Shown: positions 1 to 11,408 of the stretch, piece by piece
Layout of the letters: the number at the start of each line of letters is the position of its first letter
How positions within the stretch are numbered: position 1 is the stretch's first letter
Source: Amphibalanus amphitrite
Taxonomy: Eukaryota > Arthropoda > Thecostraca > Balanomorpha > Balanidae
Reading direction: 5' to 3'
Length of the DNA stretch: 64,000 nucleotides
Assembly: GCF_019059575.1 (NCBI RefSeq)
Contig: NW_024881503.1
Location: 1,550,001 to 1,614,000 of the forward strand
The notes under the pieces: model-generated
Databases searched by the model: none
Seen by the model: the letters and a program-made list of their open reading frames with translations, nothing else
Told to the model about the DNA's origin: nothing
Made by a program: the position numbers and the translations under genes

Positions 1-1454
1 ATCATAAAGTCCGGGGACCTGCAAACAGTAGCTTTAAGCAGGTTCTGAGTTAGACCCGCGGCTTTTGAAATCGTTGCTGTAATATGATTGTGAAACTTCA
101 AGTCTGAATCAACTAAAACGCCAAGGTCGGTGTGGGAGTGGACAACCTGGATTGGGGCATTGGAGATGTGATAACATGGAGGGGGGAGAGCGTGGAATTT
201 CCTGTGAAAACGAAGGACAACACACTTTTTAACATTCAGAGAAAGACACCAAGACTCAGCAGTGCTCTGCAGCATATCAATGTCACGCTGGCACATCTGT
301 GAATCGAGGTCATAGCTGGCATGCGGGATATAACGAATTTTCATGTACATCTTCAGGTCATCTGCAAAAACCTTGTAACGGCATGACAGGTTGCTAGCAA
401 CGTGGTTTACAAATATCAGAAATAGGATGGGTCCCAGAACAGAGCCCTGGGGGACACCACTGGTGACACGGTGAGGGCTGCTCAGCTTTGTCTTCACCTG
501 TACGGCCATTTGTCGGTCAACTAGGAAGTCCTCGATCCATCGGACCAGGCTGTCCTGGATACCAAGGAGACGAAGTTTTGTTAGGAGGATTTGGTGAGAA
601 ACGACATCAAACGCTTTGGCGAAGTCGAACATCACGACATCAACGACACTTCCACTGTCCACATGAAGTGACACCTCATTGTACACCAGGAGCAGTTGAT
701 CCATGGTAGACCTGCCTGCTCGAAATCCGAACTGGTGGTCAGTCAGGATGCCGTTGTCTTCCAGGTAAGCTGAGAGATGACGAACAATGATTCTCTCTAA
801 GCATTTACACGTCACAGAAGTGAGGCTGATCGGTCTGTAGTTGAGTGCGTCGTACCTTGAACCTTTCTTATAAATCGGGACAACTCTCGATGACTTCCAC
901 AGAGTTGGGAGTTTGCCTTCTCCGAGGGACCTTTGGAATAGCAGGTAGAGTGGGTAGGCAAGCCCAGTGGCACAGTTCCTGAGAAGCATGGGGTGAAGAT
1001 CGTCTGAGCCTGCTGCTGAGTTGATGTCCAAGGCCTGTAGCACAGACAGCACATCCTGTGGGTAGATGTCCATGGTTGCCATTTGGCTCGACGCTGTCTG
1101 GTGAGCTGTTGGAGGGTTAGAGTGACAGATTGCTTGGTTAGTAGAGAAAACACTGGCAAATGCAGTGGCGAATACTTCTGCCAATACACCAGGATCGTCT
1201 GAAAGACTGCCATCGTCAAGGCGGAGGGGTCCAACACTAGGACAACCAACTTTTTTACGCCTCAGGTAAGCATGAAACCGTTTAGGGGCTGTTTTGAGGT
1301 CGTTGATTAGGTCCTGCTCGTACCTGGATTGAGAATCAATGGCGAATGATTTGAGAGCACTGTTAATTGTGAAGAAGTCTCTCAAGGCTAGCTTTGCTGC
1401 CGGACTATTCCTACCAGATGAGTAACGAGTGGATAATACCTTATCCCAATTAAT
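1..1454 (-). mobile_element. Non-LTR retrotransposon reverse transcriptase, partial ORF
   Basis: One minus-strand frame stays open for about 484 codons, from a stop at 1455-1457 to the left window edge, so the C-terminal part lies outside. It encodes the reverse transcriptase of a LINE-type element, which copies its RNA into DNA at the target site. Visible motifs in order are YRPISLTS, GILTDHQFGFRAGRST, the catalytic FDFAKAFDVV, TSGVPQGSVLGPILF and the catalytic FADD (about 350-365), followed by the thumb segment LGVLVDSDLKFHNHI. The upstream endonuclease domain expected in this class is absent, so the copy is 5'-truncated or has decayed there. The intact frame suggests fairly recent activity. 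The Jockey/CR1/I group is the likely placement, but the exact clade is not determinable here. Confidence 0.9.
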
Positions 1455-1602
1455 TTAGGTTTGTCCAATAATGTCACATTGGTGCCTTGGAATGTAATAT
1501 TGAGTGCTTTTTAGATAAACGTGGTGCGCCATAATTGTATGTGCACGCTACTTGTCCTGTCCACTGAACTCTAAAATGTGGAAGGCGCATCGGTCGCCAG
1601 AT

Positions 1603-2671
1603 GGTGTCCAACGGTGCCGCCATGTTGCGCAGACCAGGAAGCGGCCGCCGCCTGTGTTGGGGAATAGGGAATTCGGGACCTCGATTTACGTTAGCGGTCG
1701 CTGCATCCGTTACGTTCAAGCTATGTGGACACAGAACCCGGCATCTTACGCAGAATTGAGTGGAAAATAAGATGAAATCCTAAAAAATTATCAGCTACAA
1801 GGAACTAATACGTTAAACCCTTATAAGTCAATGGGGAAATATGAAAATTGCTATTTTGGCGCCGAGAATGATCTGAAACTATCTCAAGCATATAGAATCA
1901 TGATTTCATGCACTCCTTGCAAGGTTCTATGCTTCATATTTGCATTGTTGCCCTTGCGTGACGTCATTTGTGACGTCACAAGGGTCACAGTTTTTCTTCA
2001 ATAACTCCCGATCAAATTGAGCTAGCGAGTCGGAAAAGCCACCAATGGACTCAGGAAGACCTGCCGAATCGAATGATATGCGACATGACCTCTTTCGACC
2101 AACTTCGTGACCTGGGGGTGCTGACCTGACCTTGACCTGAGGTCAACACCCTAAGTTGACCTGAACCGAACAAAAAGTATATCACTCGATGCGCCTGAGC
2201 TAGCTGAACACGATGATGCCAAAATCGCGGCTCTACGGCCATTTTTGGCGAAGTTATTTACCAAAAACCGAACCCGTGCCTTAGATCACTTGACCTGACC
2301 TCAGAGGTCACCGGTTGACCCAGGACCTTTACAGTGGGTTCCTACCAGTCACTCTGCATTATACTTTGTCGCAAACGACCACTTTACCGCTTAATTCTAG
2401 TTTAATTAGCGGCGCATTAGTGAGGTGGGTTCAATCAACCCCCTCGGCCGGGGCAAATGTAGGTCCGGCGAGTGAATTTGAGGAATTCTGAAGATACGAT
2501 CGTGTTCCCCACTCAATTCTGCGTAAGATGCCGGGTTCCGTATCTACGTAACTAAAACGTAACGGATGCGGCGGCTGCAAACGTAAATCGAGGTCCCGAA
2601 TTCCCTATTCCTCAACACAGGCGGCAGCCGGTTCCTGGTCTGCGCAATATGGCCGCCACCGTTAGACACTA
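1603..2671. repeat. Foldback element with ~150 bp inverted arms
   Basis: About 150 bp at 1603-1763 reappears in reverse complement at 2509-2671 with roughly 85-90% identity by eye. Shared words include GCGCAGACCAGGAA and GAATAGGGAATTCGGGACC. The interior (about 1900-2400) is rich in TGACCT/AGGTCA words and resembles the TTAA-type elements described further right. No coding potential is seen. It is probably a non-autonomous DNA transposon; target-site duplications were not resolved. Confidence 0.65.
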
Positions 2672-4430
2672 CGGCCAATAGGGTTGAAGCGGCAGTGCTC
2701 CCCTGTGGTCCTGTCATTTGATGTGTTTTTGGTATTTGAAGTGATTTAGTTAATATTAACATATTTCAATTGGTACCAATCAAATTTACTGTTGATCTGC
2801 TTGCATGAAGCATTGCATTCAATCTTACATGTGCCATGAATATTTTTTGTCATTTGTCTGGCATTTCTCGGATTCTTATTTGTGAAGTTAATATGGGGTA
2901 AGGTGTGCCCCAATGAGAGGCTGAGAAAAACCTGTTTGTGATTGATATGTCTGTTGTGCCATTGCTATCTCAGTGCACTTCATGTTGGCTGAACTTTACC
3001 AGTATGTATTATCAACTAGTCTGACTTGTACCCTTGTGGGTACCTACACTACATGCCTTAGTCATATTGCAACTAAGCCAAACTGTTCAGCTCCACGGCA
3101 TTTACAATTAATTCCAATGTTCCAGAGCTACACCTACCTGCAGTACCAGAAGTTGATCTAAGGTCCTCCCCAGCTGGGTTTCTCGGTTTCTGACTATTGC
3201 CAGGTGAGGTTGTCATCCACTAGCTTCGAAAAATATGTTGGTAATGGTCACTTAGCCATTTCTAATACATATATTGTAATTGGTATACAATTAAAGTTGT
3301 TATTTAGTACAAATATTTCTCTTCTTTTGATTGTGTGATTTATGATTTGATTTTGTCTTATGTTCTGTTCCAGCAATTCTTGTATAACGGTTTGAATTTT
3401 TATAATATTCAGTTAAAAAATATGCAACATGTTCTATGAAGGTTGTGTCCGGTGGCAAGAGCTCATGATGTGCAGTGTGCAAGTGCATTGCTCATCATAG
3501 GATTGCTGCTGTGTCTTGCTTTCTTGCATTTTTTCAATGTGATTTTTTCAATATCAAGTTTGATGTGTATGCTTCAATGGTTCTTAGAAGTGTTCACATT
3601 TGCTTTATGAATTGTGTATGCTTGGTGTCAATGACTCAGAAACAATGTTTGTGTGTTTTATTACTATGCAGTGATGATGGGCAGAAAATATCAAAGTTGT
3701 ATATCATATTTATTTCTATATAATAGTCTAATTTTTCCTAGTATGAAGAATCTGCCAGACATTAGCAATATCTTCCTGTAAATGTTTGGTGCACAATTTT
3801 TTAGAGGGCAATGCTATTTTTCTTGATGTATCCAACATCGATATCATTTTGTTGGTAATTGATTGCAATATGCATAGTTTTTTGTCCAAACACGACCTAG
3901 AACATTCCTTCAGTTCTTCTCACATGGAAAAAGTTTGGTCAGTCTTTGTAATTATTCTTATTGCAATGTCCAGTGCATGACCAACAAAATTCATCTTAAC
4001 CAGACAGTGCGTTTGAAACTGATAATACTTATAACTAAAAGGTTAATGTCATGTTTTATATTCTCATCCCTTTTATTTCAATTTAAAATGTTCAATATCT
4101 AATATGTTTAGATTTTTGTTTTCTTAGTAATAATTGCTAGTGCTTGTGTACCTCTTCTTTCTACATACCTACATCTATTGAGTACATCTATTGAGCAATG
4201 TTCCTGAATGGAATTTAGGTTTTAATGAGTTTTATTTTTGGTTTCTTTTAATTTGGTGTCTAAAGTGTGTTGGACAATTAACATTTTTATACGACCTCGG
4301 TGCTCTACCAACCATCATATGTATAAAGATGAATTGACATTACCCTTGGGGCGTGGCTCTGCAGAATGTGGGTACCGACAGATTATGACACTCATCCTGG
4401 TATAGTTTATGGTATGGGGAAACCAGCAGT
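2672..4430. other. AT-rich spacer without recognised genes
   Basis: The sequence is AT-rich with only short frames of no recognisable product. I see no repeats, RNA genes or splice-consistent exons here. Confidence 0.5.
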
Positions 4431-5480
4431 CACTTCACAGTCCCCCTGTTTTAGCTGCCCGGCTAGTCTGACAGGCCGCTGGCAGCGATGCAGATAACCT
4501 AACCCCGCAGCGAATGACCTTCCACGTTAGCCCGCCCGTCTCCCGGCCGCCGGGTCTGCCGGATACCTGGCGGCCGGTGGCAGCACCAATCTGACTCAGC
4601 CGACCTAGCCGCCGACTCGGCACGCCGGGAACGCAGATCCGACCGTCAGCCAGCACTGACCGGCGGACCAGCCAGCCCGTATCAGGAGCCCGCAGCTCAC
4701 CAACCAGCCTAGCTGATGACCAAGGAGTCACTAACCGATTGACCATATTTTCCGAATGGACACCGCTGACCGATCCGTCTTAGGCTGACCCTCTCGGCTG
4801 TTGGTTGACTGTCGCTGTTGAACGATGTTCAATGTGTGACTCCTACCATTCAGAGTTGACCCGGCGATCTTCAATTGACCATTAACCAAGGAGGAAGCTT
4901 CGAACACCGCCTGATCCCCTGCTAGTAAATTGACTGATAACCTTTCAGTGGAAAGCGCAGCTTTTAGCTCGTGAGCTAGTCTAGACCACGAGTGTTTGAA
5001 TGACCCACTGACCATTCACAAATAGCCAACCATCTGACCAAAGGGTTCCAAATCCAGCCTGCAAAGTTGTGCGGCAGAGAACGCCAGCCGCCCGGCAGAG
5101 ACTCGCAGCTCCACTGACCAAGTGAACTGTGCGCTGACCAGTGTCCTGTCTTGATCTCGTGTCGACCGCTGCCTGACCAGGAGTCGCTAGAAACCCACTC
5201 AAACCGGCTACAGGGGATGACCCGGAGGCTGAACCGGCTGCTGGCTGGTACTGTCCGTCCCTTATTGACTAACTGACGGCCCGGCTGACCTAGCTGCTCT
5301 CAGAGGGCGCTGCCCCGGCGGCGCGGCCCGGCCGGCCGACTCGCCCCGGCGAGTGGCGCCGCGACCGGCGGCCTCCGGAGCGAGCGACGCGGGCCCTGGC
5401 ACTGGCGGCGACACGGTTAGAGGCGGCCACTGGTCGGTGGACACAGCCAAACCCGACAGTCTTTGACTTTAGCATGCGGC
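4431..5480. other. GC-rich, TGACC-rich block upstream of SF1
   Basis: The block contains many irregularly spaced TGACC words and ends in a very CpG-rich stretch (about 5280-5420). It could be an unmethylated promoter region or an old repeat remnant. No coding frame is convincing on either strand. A 5' untranslated exon of SF1 could lie here, since the SF1 coding exon is preceded by a splice acceptor, but no donor could be picked with confidence. Confidence 0.35.
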
Positions 5481-7573
5481 GGCGATCACAGGTTGGCGCT
5501 GCAGGACTTCCTTATCAGCTGCTACTCGGTTCAGCTTACGTCAGCTTTAGGGATGAAATCGAGGGGTTGTTCTGGTCGCTGTAGGGGTGGAATTGAAGGA
5601 AGCGTTCGCAAAAAAAAACACTGTTTGCTGCTAAATTGCTGCAGACGACAGCTTACTGTAACGCTGTTTCCAATGGGCATGCCTTATAAACGAAAGCATT
5701 CTTCGAAAATTCACATGGTCCTTCCCTCGATGAATTTAGTTCAGTCCGACGGACGTTGTTAAAATCTCTTATTAAAATTTCATCCCAGTTGCAGGCAGAG
5801 TTGCATGCTTGCTGCGTAAGGATGACATTCGTTATTTTCTGCTAGGCATATTTCCCTTCCTTTATATTGAAAAAGATTGACGCTTACGATTACGTCGTTC
5901 TAATCAAGTACTCGGAATATCGTCCATGTTTTCCCAGCCGGTAAACTGGTGAAGGATGTAGCGAGAGCAGAGAAGAGAAATGTGTCGAAAAAGTCAAACA
6001 ATATAGCCAGCTAAAAAGAAAGCTCATCTCTTCTCACCACCATCTGCTCACCATCTTCTCAGTTTTGTTTTATTACAAAGTATCATTTATCAATGAGGGA
6101 ATAGTAAAACGAGTCGGAAATTCGAGAGCTCAGTTCAGTGTTCTCTTTTCAACGGCCCTCCCGACTACAGGCAATGAAAAATCGTAAAACTTCTCCGTAG
6201 TTTGGAGCTTGGTGCAGAAATATCAAGAGACTTCTTTTGTTGATCACACGAGCAATCTTGTTGACGGTCGCTCATTGCTTTCTGTGCGGTTTTTGGTTCA
6301 TTTCCAGGCCTAATGAAAACAGCCAACCTATTGATCAAGAAATTGCTCCACAGATCCGGCTATTATGTTTGTTTGGGGGGGGGGGGGTGGCAGCTTTCAT
6401 TAACCCCTCTCACGGCATCGTCTTCTAAATTGTGTGAAGTTGGCAAATGACGGGCTGAATTTCCATTTCCAATGTATCAACTATTCGATAACTTCTGCCA
6501 TAAAACAATTAGACGCATTCCTTCACATGAAATATTTCTTTATTAACTCACTTGTCTGCTGGTAGGGTTATGAAATTGTATATTGATAGAAACAAGTAGA
6601 AAAACACAGAACAAATAGTGTATGGACGCGTCTCGATTTTGAAATCTTCATCTGCATGACATTAGCACAAATAAAAGACATAACTTATATCTTGTTTTCT
6701 TTGTGCTTATGTCATGCTGATGAAGATTAAAAAATCGAAACGCGTCCATGCACTATTTGTTCCGTGCTTTCAGGATATAAAAAGTGACCACCATTTTTAG
6801 CCAGTTCCAAGACTTCGGCTCAAAGCTCCGTCGAAATGTCGAAGCATCCCGTATTGAAGGCTAAATGTTAAGCAAGTCAACCGTATTTCAAACGCTTACA
6901 TTTTATAACACCTAATATAGGTTACACCACAACAGAAGCTTCCATTTCACCACTGACTTTAGGTGATAACTGATAGAAAAAAAGAATGGGCAGATACGAG
7001 CGATGGGCTGCAGATGCGCCGATGTCTTTTGCAGTCTAGGCGTTCTACACCCTAAATCGTCTCCTTTATTACAACCGATTGCTACGATAGATTGGCAGAC
7101 ATAAGGTTGAAAAATTTAACTATGCTATTGCTGAATATTATCCATTCGAGTCCTGGGTCATCATACGGTGTTTTTTAACCAACGCTGTTAGAAGAAACGT
7201 CAACGTAGCATTGAGAAAATAGCGCATCAATCTCCTTCAATTGATGTGTTCAATAAAAGCTATCCTACAAAATGGTCGCCGTTCTGCCCCCCCCCCCCCC
7301 CCCCTCCAGGCTGGTCGGTATGGGACCAAGTACTCTAAAATTACTCCCGGTTCCCAGTTATTACGATGCATAAACAGAGTAACGGAAGAGTACATTTCCG
7401 TCCAAATTATTCCTCATCACATCATTCAATAAAACATTAGCTATTATTATGCTATATAAATAACAAACATAAATTTAAAAAGAAAAAGAAAATTTGGACT
7501 CTTGAGGTCACAACTGAAAAGGTAAGTTTGTAGTGTTGGAGAAGGTCTATGCATCACGTGCTAACCTGGTTTT
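5481..7573. other. Spacer with homopolymer runs
   Basis: Mostly unique-looking AT-rich DNA with a G run near 6366-6377 and a C run of about 20 near 7281-7303. A long palindrome at 6605-6766 is listed separately. No gene is recognised. Confidence 0.5.
6605..6766. repeat. Near-perfect 67 bp hairpin
   Basis: The arm at 6605-6671 (starting CACAGAACAAATAGTG) pairs with 6700-6766 with only a few mismatches, around a 28 bp loop. The arms include ATGGACGCGT and TCTTCATC. The whole is a compact foldback repeat with no coding content. Confidence 0.85.
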
Positions 7574-7574
7574 G

Positions 7575-7606
7575 TGTGTCGTGTTTTTTTCTTTGTGACC
7601 CCCCAG
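7575..7606 (+). promoter_or_regulatory. Splice acceptor before the SF1 coding exon
   Basis: A T-rich tract runs into CCCCCCAG at 7599-7606, with a second CAG directly after (a NAGNAG acceptor). This implies at least one upstream non-coding exon and about 76 nt of 5' UTR before the ATG. The upstream exon was not located. Confidence 0.55.
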
Positions 7607-7682
7607 CAGTTGACCGTGCTCGCGTGCGGACCGCGCGACTCAGCCGTCTCAGCCCGTACAGGCGCCAGCGACCGACGCAGCC

Positions 7683-9755
7683 ATGGCCGGCTCGGGCGCC
7701 AACAACGTGCGGCTGGCCAAGCTGAACCCGATCCTGGGCAGCGGCCGCAAACCGACCGGCGGCTCTCTGCTCAAACCCAGCTACCTGACCGGTGAGCCCG
7801 AGCAGCCGCTAGCCATCACCAGCGGCAGCAGCAACGGCGACCGCAGCAGCCGCGACCGGAGCCGGGACCGCAGCCGAGACCGCAGCAGGGACCGCAGCCG
7901 GGACCGCGACTCCGGCGGAGACCGCAAACGGAAGGACTACGGCTCGAGCGACTCCGGCTCCGGCGGCGGCGGCGGAGGGCGGAGAAAGCGCCGCTCGCGC
8001 TGGGGCGGCGACGAGAACGACAAGACGTTCATCCCGGGCATGCCGACCATCCTGCCGACCAACCTCAACAAGAACCAGGAGGAGGCGTATCTGATACAGT
8101 TGCAGATCGAGGACTTCAGTCGGCGGCTGCGCTCGGGCGACCTGGGCATCCCGGCCGACCCGGCGCAGCGCTCTCCGTCGCCGGAGCCCATATACAGCAG
8201 TGACGGCAAGCGCATGAACACGCGCGAGTTCCGGACCCGGCGCCGACTCGAGGACGAGCGGCACAAGCTGGTGCAGAAGATGTACCAGCTGAATGCCGAC
8301 TACAAGCCGCCGCTCGACTACAAGCCACCGACCACGCTCGTCACGGAGAAGATCGTCATCCCGCAGGAGGAGCATCCCGAGATTAACCTGTTCGGTCTGC
8401 TGATCGGGCCGCGTGGTAACACCCTGAAGGCGCTGGAGAAGGAGTCTGGTGCCAAGATCATCATTCGTGGTAAGGGCTCGGTGAAGGAGGGCAAAGTGAG
8501 CCGCAAGGACGGCCACTCGATGCCAGGGGAGGATGAGCCTCTTCACGCCATCATCTCCTCCATCAACCCGGCGTGCGTGAAGAAGGCCGTGGACCGTATC
8601 AAGGAGATCATCCGCCAGGGCGTGGAGGTGCCGGAGGATCAGAACGACCTGCGGAAGAACCAGCTGCGCGAGCTGGCCCTGCTGAACGGCACTCTCCGCG
8701 AGCAGGACACCCCGCGCTGCAGCAACTGCGGCGCCAACAACCACAAGTCGTGGCAGTGTCCCGACAAGCCCAACGTCACCAATAACGTGATCTGTAACAG
8801 CTGCGGCGGCGCTGGCCATATCGCCCGCGACTGCCGGCTGCGCCGCGGCGGCAGCATGGGTCTGGGCGGCGCCGGAGGGCTCGGCGGTATGGGTGCCGGG
8901 GATGGTGGAGACCGGGCGAAAATTGACGAGGAGTACATGTCACTGATGGCCGAGCTCGGCGAGGGCCCGCCACCGGTCAAGAAGGACGACTCGGCCGGCG
9001 GCGGCGGCGGCGGGTACGGCGGCGGCAACCTGTCGCGCTACAGCGGCCGGACAGCGTTCGAGCCGCGCGCCGCGCCGCGGCCCCTGATGGAGCCGCTCAC
9101 CGGCAGCAACTCGAGCCCGCTGGGCAGCGGCGGCAACAACCGCTGGGGCGCCGGCGGCGGCGGCGGCTCGGGGTCCAGCTCCGTGGTGCCGCCGCCCACC
9201 GGGCCCATCCGCTCGCTGCTGTCGCAGACGCCGCTCACCCAGCCGCCGCTGTCGCAGCCGCCGCCATCTCAGTCGCAGCCGGCGGGCGGCACCAACACGA
9301 GCCGGCAGCCGCCGGGCTGGGGCGGCGCTGCCAACACCCAGGCGCCGCCGCCGACCGGCCGCCAGGGCCCGCCGCCCGGCGGCCAGCCCAACTTCTCGGC
9401 GGCGCCGCCCGCGCCGTCCCAGTTCCAGGGACCGCCGCCGTCGGGCGGACCGCCGCCGCCGCCGCCGTCCGGAGGCGCCGGCTGGCGGCCGCCCTGGCAG
9501 CAGCAGCCGCCGCCGATGTCGGCGCCGCCGCCCGGTCCGGTGCCACCGCCGCGGCCCGTCGGTCCGCCCTCAGTGCCGCCGCCAAACATGTACGGTACGC
9601 CGCCGTGGGGGCAGTTTGCCGCTCCGCCGCCGCCGCCTCCGCCCCCGCCGCCGCCGCAACAGCAGCCGCCTCGCTCGCAGTCTGACCTGAGCATGCTGGC
9701 GCAGGCCGGCCTTCCGACGCTGCTGGCCGCGCCGCCGCCACCACCGCCCAGTTAG
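7683..9755 (+). CDS. SF1: Splicing factor 1 (branch-point binding protein)
   Basis: SF1 binds the intron branch point together with U2AF in early spliceosome assembly, in the nucleus. The 690-residue frame is intact. Visible domains in order are: an RS stretch of repeated RD/SRD (about 53-76); a U2AF-ligand motif around RRKRRSRWGGD (100-110) leading to FIPGMPT; the conserved SPSPEPIY (164-171, the known tandem phosphorylation site of the family); KH domain with the GPRGNT loop (about 220-315); QUA2 helix (320-340); and two zinc knuckles, CSNCGANNHKSWQC (346-359) and CNSCGGAGHIARDC (371-384). The C-terminal 300 residues are Gly- then Pro-rich, as in other SF1 proteins. The ATG has a strong context (GCAGCCATGG). 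The coding region has no intron, unlike the host genes further right. A functional retrocopy cannot be excluded, but there is no poly(A) scar. Confidence 0.97.
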   Translation: MAGSGANNVRLAKLNPILGSGRKPTGGSLLKPSYLTGEPEQPLAITSGSSNGDRSSRDRSRDRSRDRSRDRSRDRDSGGDRKRKDYGSSDSGSGGGGGGRRKRRSRWGGDENDKTFIPGMPTILPTNLNKNQEEAYLIQLQIEDFSRRLRSGDLGIPADPAQRSPSPEPIYSSDGKRMNTREFRTRRRLEDERHKLVQKMYQLNADYKPPLDYKPPTTLVTEKIVIPQEEHPEINLFGLLIGPRGNTLKALEKESGAKIIIRGKGSVKEGKVSRKDGHSMPGEDEPLHAIISSINPACVKKAVDRIKEIIRQGVEVPEDQNDLRKNQLRELALLNGTLREQDTPRCSNCGANNHKSWQCPDKPNVTNNVICNSCGGAGHIARDCRLRRGGSMGLGGAGGLGGMGAGDGGDRAKIDEEYMSLMAELGEGPPPVKKDDSAGGGGGGYGGGNLSRYSGRTAFEPRAAPRPLMEPLTGSNSSPLGSGGNNRWGAGGGGGSGSSSVVPPPTGPIRSLLSQTPLTQPPLSQPPPSQSQPAGGTNTSRQPPGWGGAANTQAPPPTGRQGPPPGGQPNFSAAPPAPSQFQGPPPSGGPPPPPPSGGAGWRPPWQQQPPPMSAPPPGPVPPPRPVGPPSVPPPNMYGTPPWGQFAAPPPPPPPPPPPQQQPPRSQSDLSMLAQAGLPTLLAAPPPPPPS

Positions 9756-11408
9756 ACGGACACAGTGCAGGGACTGCTGACGGTGCGCGGCGGCTGCTGA
9801 GGGCGAGCGGCGTACAGGGCGGGAGCGAGGCGGCAGAGTGAGTGAGTGTGAGTGGGTGGGTGGATGGGTGGGTTAGTGTTAGGGGGAGGGAGTCGCATTC
9901 ATGTGGGGTAGTTAACGTCAGTAGTTAACGTTAGTGGAGGTGTGTGTGTGTGTGTGCGTGGGGGAGGGGTCATCGTAGCGTTAAGAATTTACCGGGGTGG
10001 GTGGGACGTATGTCTGTGTGTGGGGGGGGGGGACATTGAGAGGGATGTTCATTGTAGAATGCTGTCCTATCTTCATAGATCGATCATGTAAATATGCGCG
10101 CATAGGATAGGGGGTAGCATTCATCGTCTCGGGTTCTCCGGTGGGGAGGGAGGGATGGTATTGTAAAACACTGGCTGATAGACGCAGCTGGCGAGTCGCT
10201 GGCAGCGTGGGTTACCACCGGCTCTCGGTCTCCGGCCGCTGGCAGCGGCTGGTGAGCGCCATAAGATGTATGACTGAGCTGACGCATGATTGTGACCGTG
10301 TTTAGCGTGTACGCTACTTTTACCGGCTGGACCGCCGCCTAATCACGGCTCCTGGCCGGTGAGGGAGGGATGAACTGTGTGACTTGTGTGCGCTGCCCTA
10401 CTAGGTTTACCGTTTCGTCTAATGGCGAGGCTGCTGCGGCGGGGCGCTGCTGCTCATCACTTCCCCAGCATTCGGTTCTCCTGGCCGGGTCTATGGGCTT
10501 GCTTCGCTGTTCCGTCTGCCGTTTGCAGGGGCCGGCAGAGCGTCTCGATGCCCGTCGTCAGTGTATTTACCCTCGGTCGCCGCCTCTGCCTGTGTGTGTA
10601 TGTGTGTGGGTGTGAGCCGCCGTCTCTATGTATAGGTACCCGATGGGGCCGAGCCGGTCATCCTCTGCAGGTGACCCGCCGGCCGTCCTACAAAGGAGTG
10701 TGTATGTGTGCCCCGCCTGTCTGTCCCGCTGCACCTGTACATTGCTGGCCTTCTGCACAATTTACGTTGGAGAACCGAGACCGGTGTTTGAATGGGAGTG
10801 AGGAGGCTAGATGGGTGGGATCGGGGCGGATCGGGATCGTGTGCGATTGACTCCGAACAACACGATCGAACGCCTATGAGAAACCAGCAATATTGGCCGC
10901 AGATGAGCGAAACTAGCACACAGTTCTGCATGAACCAGGGCATATTTCAACACCATTTTTACTGCTTCCCGAAGTTGAGTAGAGCAGAGCATGCTGCGGC
11001 TAAGTCCGCAGGACAGGGCACGCAGCAGGGCATAGGACATTTTTAGAGGGAAGGGCACAGGACAGAGGGCAAAGAGCAGGACGATGCTCTTCGCTCAGGG
11101 TACGGAACAGGTCGGGACAGAGAGCAGGGCACAGGACAGGACAGGGACGCAGTAGGTCAAATCAGCAGGGGCTACGTCCCAAGAAGAGAAGACTGCGTCC
11201 CGGGAAATGGGAGGCAGTAAGTGCCTCGAAATATGCCCTGGCATGACCAGTGGTTAGAAAGCGTAGGCACAACGGAAGAAGGTAATGGTTGGCAGCTGCG
11301 AAGATCGACATCAGCGACGAGGCCAGCAAACGAACATTCACATATCCCAACGCTAGATGGCGGCACTCTACAACATCCAACGAAACTGGTTTCCGCTCGT
11401 ACGATATT
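9756..11408. other. SF1 3' flank and spacer
   Basis: The sequence after the SF1 stop is GT-rich to about 10020 ((TG)n near 9940 and 10015), consistent with a 3' UTR. No AATAAA signal was found close by. Around 10985-11150 there is a degenerate GGGCACAGGACAG-type tandem repeat. No further gene is recognised. Confidence 0.45.

Noticed and set aside
7809-8819. 336-codon minus-strand frame antisense to SF1
   Set aside because: It is a shadow of GC-rich codon bias: low-complexity Ala/Val/Leu/Arg, no domain, and SF1 on the other strand is unambiguous.
9235-9744. Antisense Ala- and Gly-rich frames opposite the SF1 Pro-rich tail
   Set aside because: Produced by CCG/GCC repeats; no independent gene evidence.
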